Below, one piece after another: positions 25,887-34,497 of a stretch of DNA of 64,000 nucleotides. The DNA is from Mesorhizobium sangaii (GTDB taxonomy: Bacteria; Pseudomonadota; Alphaproteobacteria; Rhizobiales; Rhizobiaceae). A program made the position numbers and the translations under genes. Where the stretch lies: positions 484,055-548,054 of the forward strand of contig NZ_JACHEF010000004.1 in assembly GCF_014207355.1 (NCBI RefSeq), read 5' to 3'. The number at the start of each line of letters is the position of its first letter. The first letter of the stretch is position 1. The notes beneath the pieces were generated by a model. It ran no database searches, had not been told where the DNA came from, and was given only the letters and a program-made list of their open reading frames with translations.

Positions 25887-26341
25887 CGCGGGTAGACGAC
25901 GGTCAGAAGATGACAGTCAGGATTGGAGACCTCATTAACGTTGACAAGGCGTCTGTTTCGATGAAGGTATAGGCTCGATAGGGACAACCCGTTCGAGGCG
26001 CGCGTCTCTCATTCGTGCGTCGCCGGCGTCAATTCAAGGTCGCCCCGGCGAGAAGCCGCCAGGCGCTTGATCGCCACAAGGCCTACGTCACTGCGCAGCG
26101 CTTTTCCGGTGGCGCCTGCTCGCGTGCTGGTCGACGGCGAAGCCTTTGGGTCGACGACTTGCGACTGAGTCAGCCGCACGGCGGCGCGCTTGCAATTTGC
26201 CTGATAGAAGCCATTACGCGGAACTTGCGCGGTGAGGGTCCGAAAGCGATGGCCCGCGCCACCTCGGGGGAAGCACGGGCCGACCAAGATTTCGGTCTTT
26301 GGTCAGCGACCGCCCGCTGAAGAGCCGGCCGCCGCTGTTTA
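25887..26341. other. Intergenic, no gene recognised
   Basis: About 455 bases between the kinase and the stress-RNA cluster. Overlapping open frames on both strands have no SD or recognisable sequence. On the minus strand the region downstream of the promoter at 26342 contains a possible hairpin GGCCCGTGC...GCGGGCC near 26230-26260 without a clear T-run. Confidence 0.45.
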
Positions 26342-26367
26342 AACCTCCCAAAGGGGCACGAAGTTCC
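26342..26367 (-). promoter_or_regulatory. EcfG-like promoter (GGTT variant)
   Basis: Minus-strand GGAAC - 17 bases - GGTT, 5 bases after the T-run of the unit B terminator. Downstream transcript not defined. Confidence 0.4.
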
Positions 26368-26371
26368 GTTG

Positions 26372-26446
26372 ACAAAAAGCCCGCCACGGAGGACGCCGTG
26401 ACGGGCCTTTGTTTGTGCGCTCGATTGAGGGGACGACCGAGCACAT
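26372..26446 (-). ncRNA. Candidate EcfG-dependent small RNA, unit B
   Basis: Predicted RNA of about 75 nt from an EcfG-like promoter (26452-26476) to a terminator. Hairpin 1 pairs GTGCTCG with CGA-GCGCAC around a loop containing TCCCCTC; hairpin 2 is GCCCGTCACGG...CCGTGGCGGGC followed by TTTTTG. Same architecture as units A and C. The hairpin also has a T-rich plus-strand side, so it may terminate both ways. Confidence 0.4.
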
Positions 26447-26451
26447 GAACT

Positions 26452-26476
26452 AACCTACACCGGCGCAAAACGTTCC
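26452..26476 (-). promoter_or_regulatory. EcfG-like promoter of unit B
   Basis: Minus-strand GGAAC - 16 bases - GGTT (one mismatch in the less conserved first base of the -10), 4 bases after the T-run of the terminator at 26480-26510. Confidence 0.5.
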
Positions 26477-26479
26477 AAC

Positions 26480-26510
26480 AAAAAAGCCCGCCACCTCTCG
26501 GCAGCGGGCA
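26480..26510 (-). terminator. Intrinsic terminator, sister of the unit A terminator
   Basis: Minus strand GCCCGCTGCC-GAGA-GGTGGCGGGC plus TTTTTTG, nearly identical to the unit A terminator (GCCCGCTACC-GAAA-GGTGGCGGGC). The transcript it ends has no recognised promoter. Confidence 0.65.
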
Positions 26511-26791
26511 AGGCTAGGAAGTGTGCTGGGTCAACCAGCAAAGGGTCAAAGAGTTGGTTGCGCAGGCTAGGGTTAGATCTGAATGTGGTTAAGTCGCCGC
26601 CACCAAAGGACAGCCAAAAGCGGCGGCGATTTAGGCGCACGACGCAGAGGCTGCTGTCCAGCACTTTTGGTATCGGCCTGCGCAAACACAATCCGTGGCG
26701 TCCGCAAGGATGCTGCCATGCTTGAGAGCGGTTTTCATCGAGGAAGCTCGTGGCAATCGCTTCCGACGCGTCACAGCGCGCGGGTGTGAAT

Positions 26792-26870
26792 AGAAAGCCC
26801 GCCGCCATTAGGAGCGCTGGCGACGGGCCTTTGTCCTCACTCTGAGCGGCTACACGAAGCGACCGCTCGG
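26792..26870 (-). ncRNA. Candidate EcfG-dependent small RNA, unit C
   Basis: Predicted RNA of about 79 nt from a perfect EcfG promoter that overlaps the 3' end of the DUF768 gene. Hairpin 1: GAGCGG...CCGCTC; hairpin 2: GCCCGTCGCC...GGCGGCGGGC followed by TTTC. It may double as the DUF768 terminator, giving a 3'-UTR-derived RNA. Confidence 0.45.
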
Positions 26871-26872
26871 GC

Positions 26873-27142
26873 TCATAACGCGTCTTTTGTCCCACGGTTC
26901 CATACCATTTTAACGACTGGCCAAGTCATTCCGGACCGCCGGGCTCGTGGTGCGCAATCAAGTATCGTCCGGTAGAGGCTGTCGACTTCCTCATCGATCT
27001 CGATTCGTTTGATCCCGGTCACGCTGGCGTCGATCAAAGGCTGGTTGGTCAACTCGTCGATCGAAATGACATCAGCCTTCGTCGTCTCCAAAACGTCGTT
27101 CGCGATCCATTGATCGAGGAAGTTGGCTCCGCGTGTGCTCAT
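26873..27142 (-). CDS. DUF768 protein
   Basis: An 89-aa protein beginning MSTRGANFLDQWIANDVLET, with DVISIDELTNQPLIDA and a second half VTGIKRIEIDEEVDSLYRTI typical of DUF768, a family largely confined to Mesorhizobium and relatives. Function unknown. Paralogue of the decayed gene at 21011-21231. No SD stands out and no EcfG site is found upstream, unlike the other copy. Confidence 0.75.
   Translation of the reverse strand: MSTRGANFLDQWIANDVLETTKADVISIDELTNQPLIDASVTGIKRIEIDEEVDSLYRTILDCAPRARRSGMTWPVVKMVWNRGTKDAL
26877..26901 (-). promoter_or_regulatory. EcfG promoter of unit C
   Basis: Minus-strand GGAAC - 16 bases - CGTT, perfect consensus, located in the last codons of the DUF768 gene. 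Confidence 0.65.
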
Positions 27143-27214
27143 TGAGGCTTAAGCTCCGATCTGTGGCTTAGGTTTCCGATCAGAAGATTTCGATGATTCT
27201 CCCTTGCCGGCTTC

Positions 27215-27300
27215 TTGGCTGCGGCTGGACCCTTGTATTTCGTTGCCTTCGACCTCTTGCACCTCAACGGCCACGCCTTTGGCCGCCGCATGGATTTGCT
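27215..27300 (+). pseudogene. DNA ligase fragment
   Basis: The plus strand encodes PLYFVAFDLLHLNGHAF, matching the LYFVAFDLLHLNGHDL segment of the ligase pseudogene at 21.8-22.6 kb. About 50 bases of homology only, in opposite orientation to that copy. Confidence 0.6.
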
Positions 27301-27454
27301 TGTAACGGCCGCAGGGACATCGTCGCGGCCAAGGCAGTCAGCGCCTTCGGAGTCGCTTCGGGAGGCCACTACAACAAGTCGATGTAATCGATCTGTCGGA
27401 ACGGAGAAAACCATTAGGGACATTCGATTTCCCGAGCCAGTGAGACTGCGCCTG

Positions 27455-27540
27455 GAGACCGCAAGGGAGCGCATCGTTGCCTTGCGTTCCCTCGCGAGAT
27501 CGTCCTGCATATCGGAGAATTTCTCAACGATCTCTCCTAC
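27455..27540 (-). pseudogene. DUF2130 gene fragment
   Basis: VGEIVEKFSDMQDDLARERK, then ATMRSLA, is the C-terminal coiled region of DUF2130 proteins. No other part of the gene is present. Confidence 0.5.
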
Positions 27541-27642
27541 CAGAAGCGAGGATTATGAAGGGGCAGCATTGAGACGGGGCATTGGGCTGCTGCAGCCGTA
27601 CGGTTTTGGCTCCCGCCGAATCACTCGCGGCATGGGGGCTGT

Positions 27643-27668
27643 GGAACTTCGTCGTTGGCGGCAGCGTT
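27643..27668 (+). promoter_or_regulatory. EcfG promoter of csbD
   Basis: GGAAC - 17 bases - CGTT, perfect consensus, ending 38 bases upstream of the csbD ATG with an AAGGAG SD in between. Confidence 0.75.
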
Positions 27669-27706
27669 TGATGGTGTTGTTCAATCCACAAGGAGCACGC
27701 ATCACC

Positions 27707-27922
27707 ATGGGTAGCACGAGCGATAAAGCAGCTGGCCTCGCTAATCAGGCAGCCGGAAATGTGAAGCAGGGCGTTGGTAAGGCCGTCGGCAACGATAGGA
27801 TGAGGGCCGAGGGCGCAGCTCAGGAAGCGAAGGGGAAGGTCCAGACGGCGGTTGGCGACGCTAAGGCCGCTGTAAAGGATGCGACGAACAAAACCGTTGC
27901 AGCGATCAACAAGAAGCTGTGA
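27707..27922 (+). CDS. csbD: CsbD family stress protein
   Basis: A 71-aa hydrophilic helical protein: MGSTSDKAAGLANQAAGNVK, then QGVGKAVGNDRMRAEGAAQE and AKGKVQTAVGDAK, the classic CsbD repeat. CsbD-like proteins accumulate in general stress; biochemical role unclear. SD AAGGAG 11 bases before the ATG. The upstream perfect EcfG promoter supports stress control. A decayed copy lies at 33720-33937. Confidence 0.9.
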   Translation: MGSTSDKAAGLANQAAGNVKQGVGKAVGNDRMRAEGAAQEAKGKVQTAVGDAKAAVKDATNKTVAAINKKL

Positions 27923-28019
27923 TTGTAGGGAATGGGCCGGTGTCCATATTTCGCCGGCCCGCCCCTCTGGTTGACCAGATGTCGAACTTCGCCGTCTGAC
28001 GCGATGTGAACTGTTCGAA

Positions 28020-28989
28020 ATGCCAGCAAAAACACCGAAGTACGAAGAAAGCAAATCCCTGATTGACCGGGAGGCGGAACGCCACGCGGCAAATTCCTCC
28101 AAGGCTCGCTCAACGACTGCAGGTGAGGCCGGGCAAGAGCGAGGCAGGGAGGCCGAATGGCCATCTCAGATTTCTGCTCTAGGGTGGAAGGATATCGCTT
28201 GGCGCGTGTGGGAGGAATTCAACAAGGATCGCGTGCTGCTCGTGGCCGCTGGTGCCACTTTCTACCTGCTGCTTGCTCTGTTTCCAGCTTTAGCGGCCTT
28301 CATGTCTTTATACGGGTTTGTAGCCGATCCAGTAACCGTAGCCGATCACGTTTCCTATCTCGCCGGCTTGCTTCCTTCGACCGGCCTCGATCTCATTCGT
28401 GAGCAACTGCAAGCGCTGGCACAACAGAACACCAGCGCCCTTGGCGTAGGATTTTTCGTCGGCCTGTCTATTGCATTGTGGAGCGCCAACAGCGGTATCA
28501 AAGCGCTTTTCGACGCCATGAACATCGCCTACGCGGAGACTGAAAAACGCGGCTTTCTCAGACTGAATATCATGTCGGTCGGGTTCACCATTGGTGCTTT
28601 GATGATCGGCATCGTTTTGCTCCTGGCCGTCGGTGTGGTTCCCGCCGTCTTGTCGTACTTGTATCTCGACAAATGGACAGAAATGCTCTTCGTTTTAGGG
28701 CGGTGGCCGATCCTCATGTTAGCCGTAATCACCGGAATATCGCTCATTTACCGGTTCGGCCCAAGCCGGGCTGCATTTCGCCAATTACAATGTGACCTAC
28801 GGATCGTTAGGTGCAGTCGTCGGCTTAATGATGTGGACCTGGATTTCGGTCGTCATTCTCATTGTCGGCGCCGCGATCAACGCTGAAATGGAACATCAGA
28901 CATCACGCGATTCAACCATCGGGCCGCCATTGCCGATGGGCCAGAGAGGGGCGGTGGTTGCCGATACGCTTGGCACGGTCGCTGAGTGA
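28020..28989 (+). pseudogene. YihY/BrkB (UPF0761) membrane protein with internal deletion
   Basis: Inner-membrane protein. Residues 1-245 are family-like (WKDIAWRVWEEFNKDRVLLV, LAAGATFYLLLALFP-type helix 1, SANSGIKALFDAMNIAYAE). At about 28765, after YRFGPSR, roughly 30 codons (a transmembrane segment) are missing and the frame shifts. The C-terminal part NYNVTYGSLGAVVGLMMWTW to DTLGTVAE continues in another frame to 28989. Probably non-functional. Follows csbD by about 100 bases. Confidence 0.75.
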
Positions 28990-28993
28990 GGAC

Positions 28994-29118
28994 CGATCCG
29001 CATCGACGACGCTTCCCGCATCGCCTTCTCGCAGATCCTGCCTGACGAGAAACAGGAGAGCGCCATCGCCTTCCCCAAGGCGGCGGTCGCCTACTACGCC
29101 AAGCCTCGGCGTCACTTA
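28994..29118 (+). mobile_element. IS481-family transposase fragment
   Basis: RIDDASRIAFSQILPDEKQE, then SAIAFPKAAVAYYAK, is the start of the rve/DDE catalytic core of IS481-type transposases. Stop follows immediately; no ends seen. Confidence 0.6.
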
Positions 29119-29136
29119 GCCGATTGCAGGACGAGG

Positions 29137-29653
29137 TTAGCTGCTCACGTACTTGATACATTTGAATCGTGACGTTATGGAAGCGGAGTCTCGGTACCGG
29201 TTCGCCTGCGGCTTTTGCGGCCAGCACTTTGCTGGGCATGTTGATAGGATAGCAGGTACAACACCGTCGGCAGCGACTTCTTTGTTAACGCCAGAAGCAA
29301 TCAACTCATCTTCTTGCTCTTCCCTGTCCACGATCCCGCCTTTTCTCATCGGCGATGTAGGACGACTTGGGCTGCTCTACCGAACGGAGCGATGGAGCGT
29401 CTCCATCGTGACGCCTGCCCGTTCAGGCCAGCCTCCTTCGCAGCTGCCAAAATGCGCGTCGTGCATTTTCAACGTCGTCGGCGGTAGACAGTGAGCCAGT
29501 GCAGGCCTGGAGCGCGTCTCGGAATCTTTCCCCGTGCTCTTCAGGCCACGTCTCCATCATGAAGATGGCAGCCTCGGCTGCACTAGACAGCGTACGAGCA
29601 TCGCCATTTGGCAACTCAACTGTCATCGGAACCCTGAAAAAAGCATCGTGCAT
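29137..29653 (-). pseudogene. DUF982 (+DUF3606-like) gene, second copy, decayed
   Basis: From 29653: MHDAFFRVPMTVELPNGDAR, then EAAIFMMETWPEEHG and TADDVENARRAF. The frame then shifts (WQLRRRLA-stop at 29423). Downstream, remnants of the DUF3606-like half are scattered over frames with stops. A perfect EcfG promoter is retained 30 bases upstream. Confidence 0.65.
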
Positions 29654-29682
29654 CGCGTCACCTCAGCCGCACAACTTCAGCG

Positions 29683-29707
29683 AACGGCGTGCGACGACAT
29701 TCGTTCC
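29683..29707 (-). promoter_or_regulatory. EcfG promoter of the second DUF982 copy
   Basis: Minus-strand GGAAC - 16 bases - CGTT, perfect consensus, same distance to the ATG (about 30 bases) as in the copy at 21743-21767. Confidence 0.7.
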
Positions 29708-29829
29708 AGCGACAGTGAAAAGCTCCGACCCGAGGCATCCAATGGCTACTTGAGACGTTGAGGCTCACGTCAGCACGCTATCTATCGAATTAGGTGGCCG
29801 ACGATTGGCGCAATTTCGGAGACTCGCAA

Positions 29830-30234
29830 ATGGATATTCCTAAAGGCGCTACCGTTGCAGTTGCTGACGGTGAGAGGCTCAACTTGTTTCGCAACACAGG
29901 AGACGAAGCAAATCCACCACTCACGGCTTCCGCGGGCGATGACGTTACCAACGACAATAGGGGGTCTGGCGCCCGTCATCAGAGCAGCTCCGCCAATCCA
30001 GACAACAGTCAAATCGAGGAAGACAGTTTCGCAACCGGAACTGCCGACCTGCTCAACCGCCAGGTTCTCGGCGGACAAATCGAAAATCTGATCATCATCG
30101 CCGCTCCTCGAACCCTTGGGGAGCTGCGTAAGCATTATCATCAGAAACTAACGGCCGTGCTTGTTGGCGAAATCGCCAAGGATCTCACGGGCCATTCGGC
30201 CCAGGAGATAGAGAAGGCAGTTGGCGCCGCCTAG
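29830..30234 (+). CDS. Host-attachment / eRF1-like (baeRF) protein
   Basis: Begins MDIPKGATVAVADGERLNLF, then RNTGDEANPPLTA; ends GELRKHYHQKLTAVLVGEIA, then KDLTGHSAQEIEKAV. This is the Host_attach family, related to archaeal eRF1 domains and named from an Agrobacterium attachment locus. 134 aa is close to the usual length. Codons upstream to 29794 are open, but family proteins start here. Confidence 0.8.
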   Translation: MDIPKGATVAVADGERLNLFRNTGDEANPPLTASAGDDVTNDNRGSGARHQSSSANPDNSQIEEDSFATGTADLLNRQVLGGQIENLIIIAAPRTLGELRKHYHQKLTAVLVGEIAKDLTGHSAQEIEKAVGAA

Positions 30235-30272
30235 ACGGGCGGACTTCTGTGTACCCATATCTGCAACCTGTT

Positions 30273-30292
30273 GCGCCAGCTTGCGCTGGCGC
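30273..30292. repeat. Hairpin GCGCCAGC-TTGC-GCTGGCGC
   Basis: Perfect 8-bp stem between the attachment-protein gene and the next exported-protein gene, without T-run; possibly an mRNA-stabilising structure. Confidence 0.4.
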
Positions 30293-30311
30293 CTCACTGA
30301 AGGATTTAATC

Positions 30312-30815
30312 ATGACAAAAACCCTTGGGCTACTGGCCGCGGCAATGCTTTGCATCGCAGGGCCCGCGCACGCCGCTGACGGCGCCTTTCTGAAATCATT
30401 CGCCGGAAGCTGGGTTGGCAAGGGCACGGTTAAAGTCGACGCTGATGCCAAGCCCATCAAAATCAATTGCAAATTTGCGTCTGACGCTACTGAGAGCTCG
30501 TTGTCACTGGATGGCAAATGTACAGGTTACGTGGTCTTCTCGCGAGCGATCGGCGCCGACGTCAAGACCAATGGCACAACATACACGGGCAAATACACTG
30601 GATCGAGCACTGGCCCCGCCGGCCTCAGCGGCAATCGCTCAGGCAACGCCCTGGTCCTTGGGATTCACTGGGCAAAAGAAGTCAATGGTGACCGGGCGGC
30701 CCAGCTGAGACTGGAAAAGGTTGGAGACAATGGCATGCGTCTGACGACGATCGACAAGGACCCTGCGACCGGCAAGAACATTGTGATCAGCCGGATTGAT
30801 CTCAGCCGCTCCTAA
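30312..30815 (+). CDS. Secreted hypothetical protein (167 aa)
   Basis: Signal peptide MTKTLGLLAAAMLCIAGPAH with AHA cleavage site, then GAFLKSFAGSWVGKGTVKVD and a Gly/Ser/Thr-rich beta domain (TYTGKYTGSSTGPAGLSGN). Two Cys residues (INCKF, DGKC) may form a disulphide. Resembles lipocalin-like periplasmic proteins of Rhizobiales. Function unknown. Confidence 0.7.
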   Translation: MTKTLGLLAAAMLCIAGPAHAADGAFLKSFAGSWVGKGTVKVDADAKPIKINCKFASDATESSLSLDGKCTGYVVFSRAIGADVKTNGTTYTGKYTGSSTGPAGLSGNRSGNALVLGIHWAKEVNGDRAAQLRLEKVGDNGMRLTTIDKDPATGKNIVISRIDLSRS

Positions 30816-30884
30816 CGTGTTTGGCCAAGATCCGGCGCCACGCTGTGGGAAGACGGACTGACCCTGTCTGCCCACAGCGCCGAC

Positions 30885-31187
30885 TTACGTGAGCTCGTAA
30901 TAAAAATCGCAAATGAGATCCGCGAGTTTGATGGCTTCAAAATCAGTCATGTGCGCGGCTGTCTCGACTGCCACGGCCTCCATATCGTCCTGATCGACCG
31001 CCAAAAGATCCAGTATTTTGGCAAACTTGAACTTGAGTTCCCGGTCACCATCGAATTCATCGATAGTGACGTGCAAAATGTTGACATTGGCGTCGATCAA
31101 GCGCGTTTGGATGCTGTCGGAAGAGGCCGCTAGCGTGCGAATTGCAGCGAAGAAGTGCTCTCGCGCATTGGCATATTTTTCGTCCAT
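30885..31187 (-). CDS. Hypothetical protein (100 aa)
   Basis: Start MDEKYANAREHFFAAIRTLA with SD AAAGG. Helical and acidic (DLLAVDQDDMEAVAVETAAH). The upstream open part to 31340 is rejected because no SD supports it. No family recognised. Confidence 0.6.
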   Translation of the reverse strand: MDEKYANAREHFFAAIRTLAASSDSIQTRLIDANVNILHVTIDEFDGDRELKFKFAKILDLLAVDQDDMEAVAVETAAHMTDFEAIKLADLICDFYYELT

Positions 31188-31366
31188 TTTTATACCTTTA
31201 TAGGTCAAACGCCGCGCCTTGGACGTGAGGCACGAACCGTGACATACGCTTTTGGCATAACCGGAGTCAACGTTGGTGCCCGCGGGAGTGCCGGTGTCTC
31301 TGAAAACTGGACGGTGTGCAAGCAGGCTGATAAATACCACTGACTAAGGGGGAGGTTCCAGCATCG

Positions 31367-31582
31367 ATGGACACCAAAAGGCTTGACCATAAACTGGATT
31401 GCAAAGCCTGCGGGAGGATACTGATGCACATCCCGGACAACGCGGAAGAACACACGGCCATTCATTGCAGCCAGTGTGGGGCGTACCTCGGGGAATGGGG
31501 TGAACTTCAGGATGATTTTAAAAAGCAAGCCGGAGGCACGCAGGCCTTCGACCTGGACCACGGCAACATCGTAAAGAAGTAG
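31367..31582 (+). CDS. Small zinc-ribbon protein (71 aa)
   Basis: Two CxxC knuckles, CKACG and CSQCG, 19 residues apart, typical of a zinc ribbon; strong SD GGGGGAGG. Role unknown; possibly nucleic-acid or partner binding. Confidence 0.65.
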   Translation: MDTKRLDHKLDCKACGRILMHIPDNAEEHTAIHCSQCGAYLGEWGELQDDFKKQAGGTQAFDLDHGNIVKK

Positions 31583-31779
31583 CCCTTTAGAAAGCGTTGG
31601 ATCGTTATTTTCGGACTCGCGCGTGCCGCTTGTCTGCCTGCACATCCTCACGGGGCCCTTTAGCTGTGGTTGACCCATTCTCTGGGCAGAAGCGCTTTTT
31701 GCCCTGGGGCTAGTATGCCGTAGATGTTGATCCCAGGCTTTGATGGGGCATCCTTGTTGTTCGAATCAAAGGATGCGCT

Positions 31780-32229
31780 ATGGGCCAAGTCCTTCATGGG
31801 AGCGCCACGACGACAGAGGCGATCCGTCGAGCGATACAACATAGTCAAGAGAGCTTGAGGACGCCGGCCAAACGCTACGGGATCAACAAGAAGATAGTCG
31901 CGAAGTGGAAGACGCGGACTTCGGTCGCCGATATGCCGACTGGCCCGAGGAGCCGCGCTTGACGGTGCGCTCCGTCGAGGAAGAGGCGATCATCGTCGCC
32001 TTCCGTCGCTACACGCTGCTGCCACTGGACGACTGTCTCGACGCGCTGCAGCCTACGATCCCGCATTTGACCCGATCTTCATTGCATCTGCCTGCAGCGC
32101 TACGGCATCGGCCGGCTGCCGGATGTCGAGGGTGACAAGCCCGTAAGGAAGAAGTTCAAGAGCTATCCGATCGGCTATTTCCACATCGACGTCGCCGAGG
32201 TGCGGATCGACCCGCCACCCGCCGACTGC
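31780..32229 (+). mobile_element. IS481-family transposase remnant
   Basis: MGQVLHGSATTTEAIRRAIQ, then HSQESLRTPAKRYGINKK (HTH); after a stop, EEEAIIVAFRRYTLLPLDDC and PTIPHLTRSSLH in another frame; then YGIGRLPDVEGDKPVRKKFK and YPIGYFHIDVAEVR in a third. The catalytic core is cut off after the first Asp. The left end is probably near 31663 (TGTGGTTGACCCATT). Inactive. Confidence 0.8.
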
Positions 32230-32290
32230 ACCAGCACCGCCGGGCTGAGGAAGCGGCGGGCAGCGACAACACCGTCGCATCGCCTCTCCA

Positions 32291-32465
32291 GTGGCCCAGC
32301 TTCTTAGCGAGTGGACGACGTTGATGCGGCAGGGTACGGTCGATATTTTCACCGCGCACCACCGGCACCTGGACGACGCCCTCTGATAGCACCAGCCAGA
32401 CATCGGCCTTGCCGCCCTGCGGCGAGCCGGGGCGAATGTTGTTTCCCTCCTTGAGCTGGTGGTCC
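32291..32465 (-). pseudogene. DUF1223 protein C-terminal fragment
   Basis: Minus strand: KADVWLVLSEGVVQVPVVRG, then ENIDRTLPHQRRPLAKKLGH, reproduces the C-terminal beta part of DUF1223 (thioredoxin-like secreted proteins). Only about 55 codons remain. Confidence 0.5.
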
Positions 32466-32614
32466 CTTGGTGTGGCCGCTACTCGAAATCAAATGTTCGA
32501 TCTCGCCAGATCCGGCGCCGACGTCCTCGATGCACGCGAACTCCCTGCGGTCTGCTTACGTGCCGCAGCAAAGCGAGTAGGATGGCGACCGTTCAAGCGC
32601 GTCGGAGGATCCCT

Positions 32615-33665
32615 ATGAAAATCGAATCCGCGGGGACGGCCGCAGAAGATTCAGCCACCGCAAATTTGCGTGCCGATACGCGTTTGATCCGGTCTCTGGT
32701 AATAGGAATATTCCTTTTCATGGTGGTCTACGCCCTGTTTTTTGCGCAGGACTTCTTCGTGCCGGTTATCCTGGCGTTCCTGCTTGCGCTCACGTTGAGG
32801 CCAGTCGTCCGCTTCCTGAAAAAGCATGGCGTGCAGGAAGCTGTGTCGGCGACGATACTGGTTCTATTGTTACTCGGCGCTGTTGCCAGCGCGGGCTATC
32901 TCCTTAGCGACCCGATCGTCCAGTTGATCAGCAATGCGCCTTCGATTGGCCAAAAGCTCAGCGAACGGCTTTCCGGCCTGAAACATCCCTTTGAACGGTT
33001 CCTCGAGATTTCGCATCAGGTTGAGAGCGCGACCGATGCAACGCGGGGACCGGACGTCCAGAAAGTTGCGGTCGCTCCGTCTGGCCTTGTCTCGCAGGCT
33101 GCGGGTAGCCTTCTATCGGCGGGCACCAGGATCACGATCATCTTCGTGCTATCGCTGTTCATTCTCGCCTCCGGAACCATGTTCTACGAAAAGATCATCC
33201 AGTCATTTCCAAAGCTCAGCGATAAGAAACGAGCGCTTCAGGTCGCCTATGATGTGGAGCGCGAGATCTCGCGCTACCTTTTCACGGTTGCGGTCATCAA
33301 CATCGGATTGGGGTCCGTTATCGCTCTCGGCCTCTGGGCGCTTGGCATGCCCAGTCCCTTGCTCTGGGGCGCAGCCGCAGCCCTTCTGAATTTCCTGCCG
33401 TACATTGGTGCCTTGGTCACCATCGTTCTGGTTGCAGTCATAGGGCTGATCAGCTTTGACACTCTATCCTACGCGCTGTTAGCCCCGGCCTTCGTACTTC
33501 TTTGCGACGTGCTGGAAGGCCAATTTCGCCATCGCGTTCTGGTCGTGGCTGTGGGGGTTTGTTGGTGCGATCATGGCAGTGCCCTTGCTCGTCGTAATCA
33601 AGGTCTTCTGCGATCACTTCGAGGTCTCTGCACCACGTAGCAAATTTTCTGGCTGCTCAGGATGA
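32615..33665 (+). pseudogene. AI-2E family transporter with internal deletion
   Basis: Inner-membrane AI-2E/PerM-type transporter. ATG with SD GGAGG. Family features: N-terminal paired helices (FFVPVILAFLLALTLRPVVR), the periplasmic helical region and PSPLLWGAAAALLNFLPYIG. At about 33520, after VLEGQ, about 15 codons (the usual FVTPTIVGRR segment) are missing and the frame shifts; FAIAFWSWLWGFVGAIMAVP then VIKVFCDHFE follow to a TGA at 33663-33665. Probably inactive. Confidence 0.75.
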
Positions 33666-33719
33666 CGTGGTGCCAGATAACGAGAGCGACGAACAAACAA
33701 AAGACGGGGTAGGCCTTTG

Positions 33720-33937
33720 AAGGTCGATCCGTCTCATCAAATCAGAGCTGTTGTTGATTGCCGCCGCTGCTTTACTGGCCGCATCCTTTACTGTAGATTT
33801 GGCGTCGCCAACCGCCTTCTCGACCTTGCCCTTCGCTTCCTGTGCAGCGCCCTCGGCGCGAAACCGATCGTTGCCGACTGCCTTGCCGAGCCCCTGCTAG
33901 GCGTCTCCCATCGCCTGCCACTCCTGATCGGCGTCCA
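33720..33937 (-). pseudogene. csbD paralogue with amber stop
   Basis: From the ATG at 33937: MDADQEWQAMGDA, then TAG, then QGLGKAVGNDRFRAEGAAQE, AKGKVEKAVGDAKSTVKDA. Strongly similar to the csbD gene at 27707. The stop falls before the conserved core. Confidence 0.65.
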
Positions 33938-34013
33938 TTAAACAGTCGTGCAGTGCTCAGCCGCTCCAGGAAAGCCTCGCGTTAGTCGAAACGATCCTTA
34001 CGTCAGCGAGGGG

Positions 34014-34190
34014 TCAGGGCTCATCGATCCAGAAGATGAAGCCTGCAGCAGCGAAAGCGATCGCCGACAGGAAAGTGCGAGCACATCGGTCGTACTTCGT
34101 GTGGATGCGGCGCCAGTCTTTGGGGCGTGCGAACATGTTCTCGATCCTATTTTTGAAATTGGCGATTTTACTCTGCGAACAGACGGGCGT
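34014..34190 (-). mobile_element. IS5-family transposase C-terminal remnant
   Basis: KIANFKNRIENMFARPKDWR, then RIHTKYDRCARTFLSAIAFA, is the C-terminus of IS5-like DDE transposases. Upstream catalytic parts are absent. Confidence 0.6.
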
Positions 34191-34497
34191 TGTCCGCCTA
34201 AACCGCAAATGGCTCGGTGCATTGCGGGGCTCACTAGCAAGGACGCGGTTCTTGAATTTCGGGCATCTTGCACTGGATGGCTGATCCAAGCCCTATGTAA
34301 TCCCAACTTACCTGGTGCCGACGCTTTTTACCGAAAGCGGAGATTGCTTGATCGGCAAAATTAATGCCGTTGCAACTGTCCGGGTACGAGAGGCGAACGC
34401 CCAAGCGATTCGCTCGTGCCGCGTGGATAGTTTGGCTATTGCGAACTTTTTGGCGGTCTCGCGCGTTCCTGTTGAACTGCAATCCAGCGAGGCTCGC

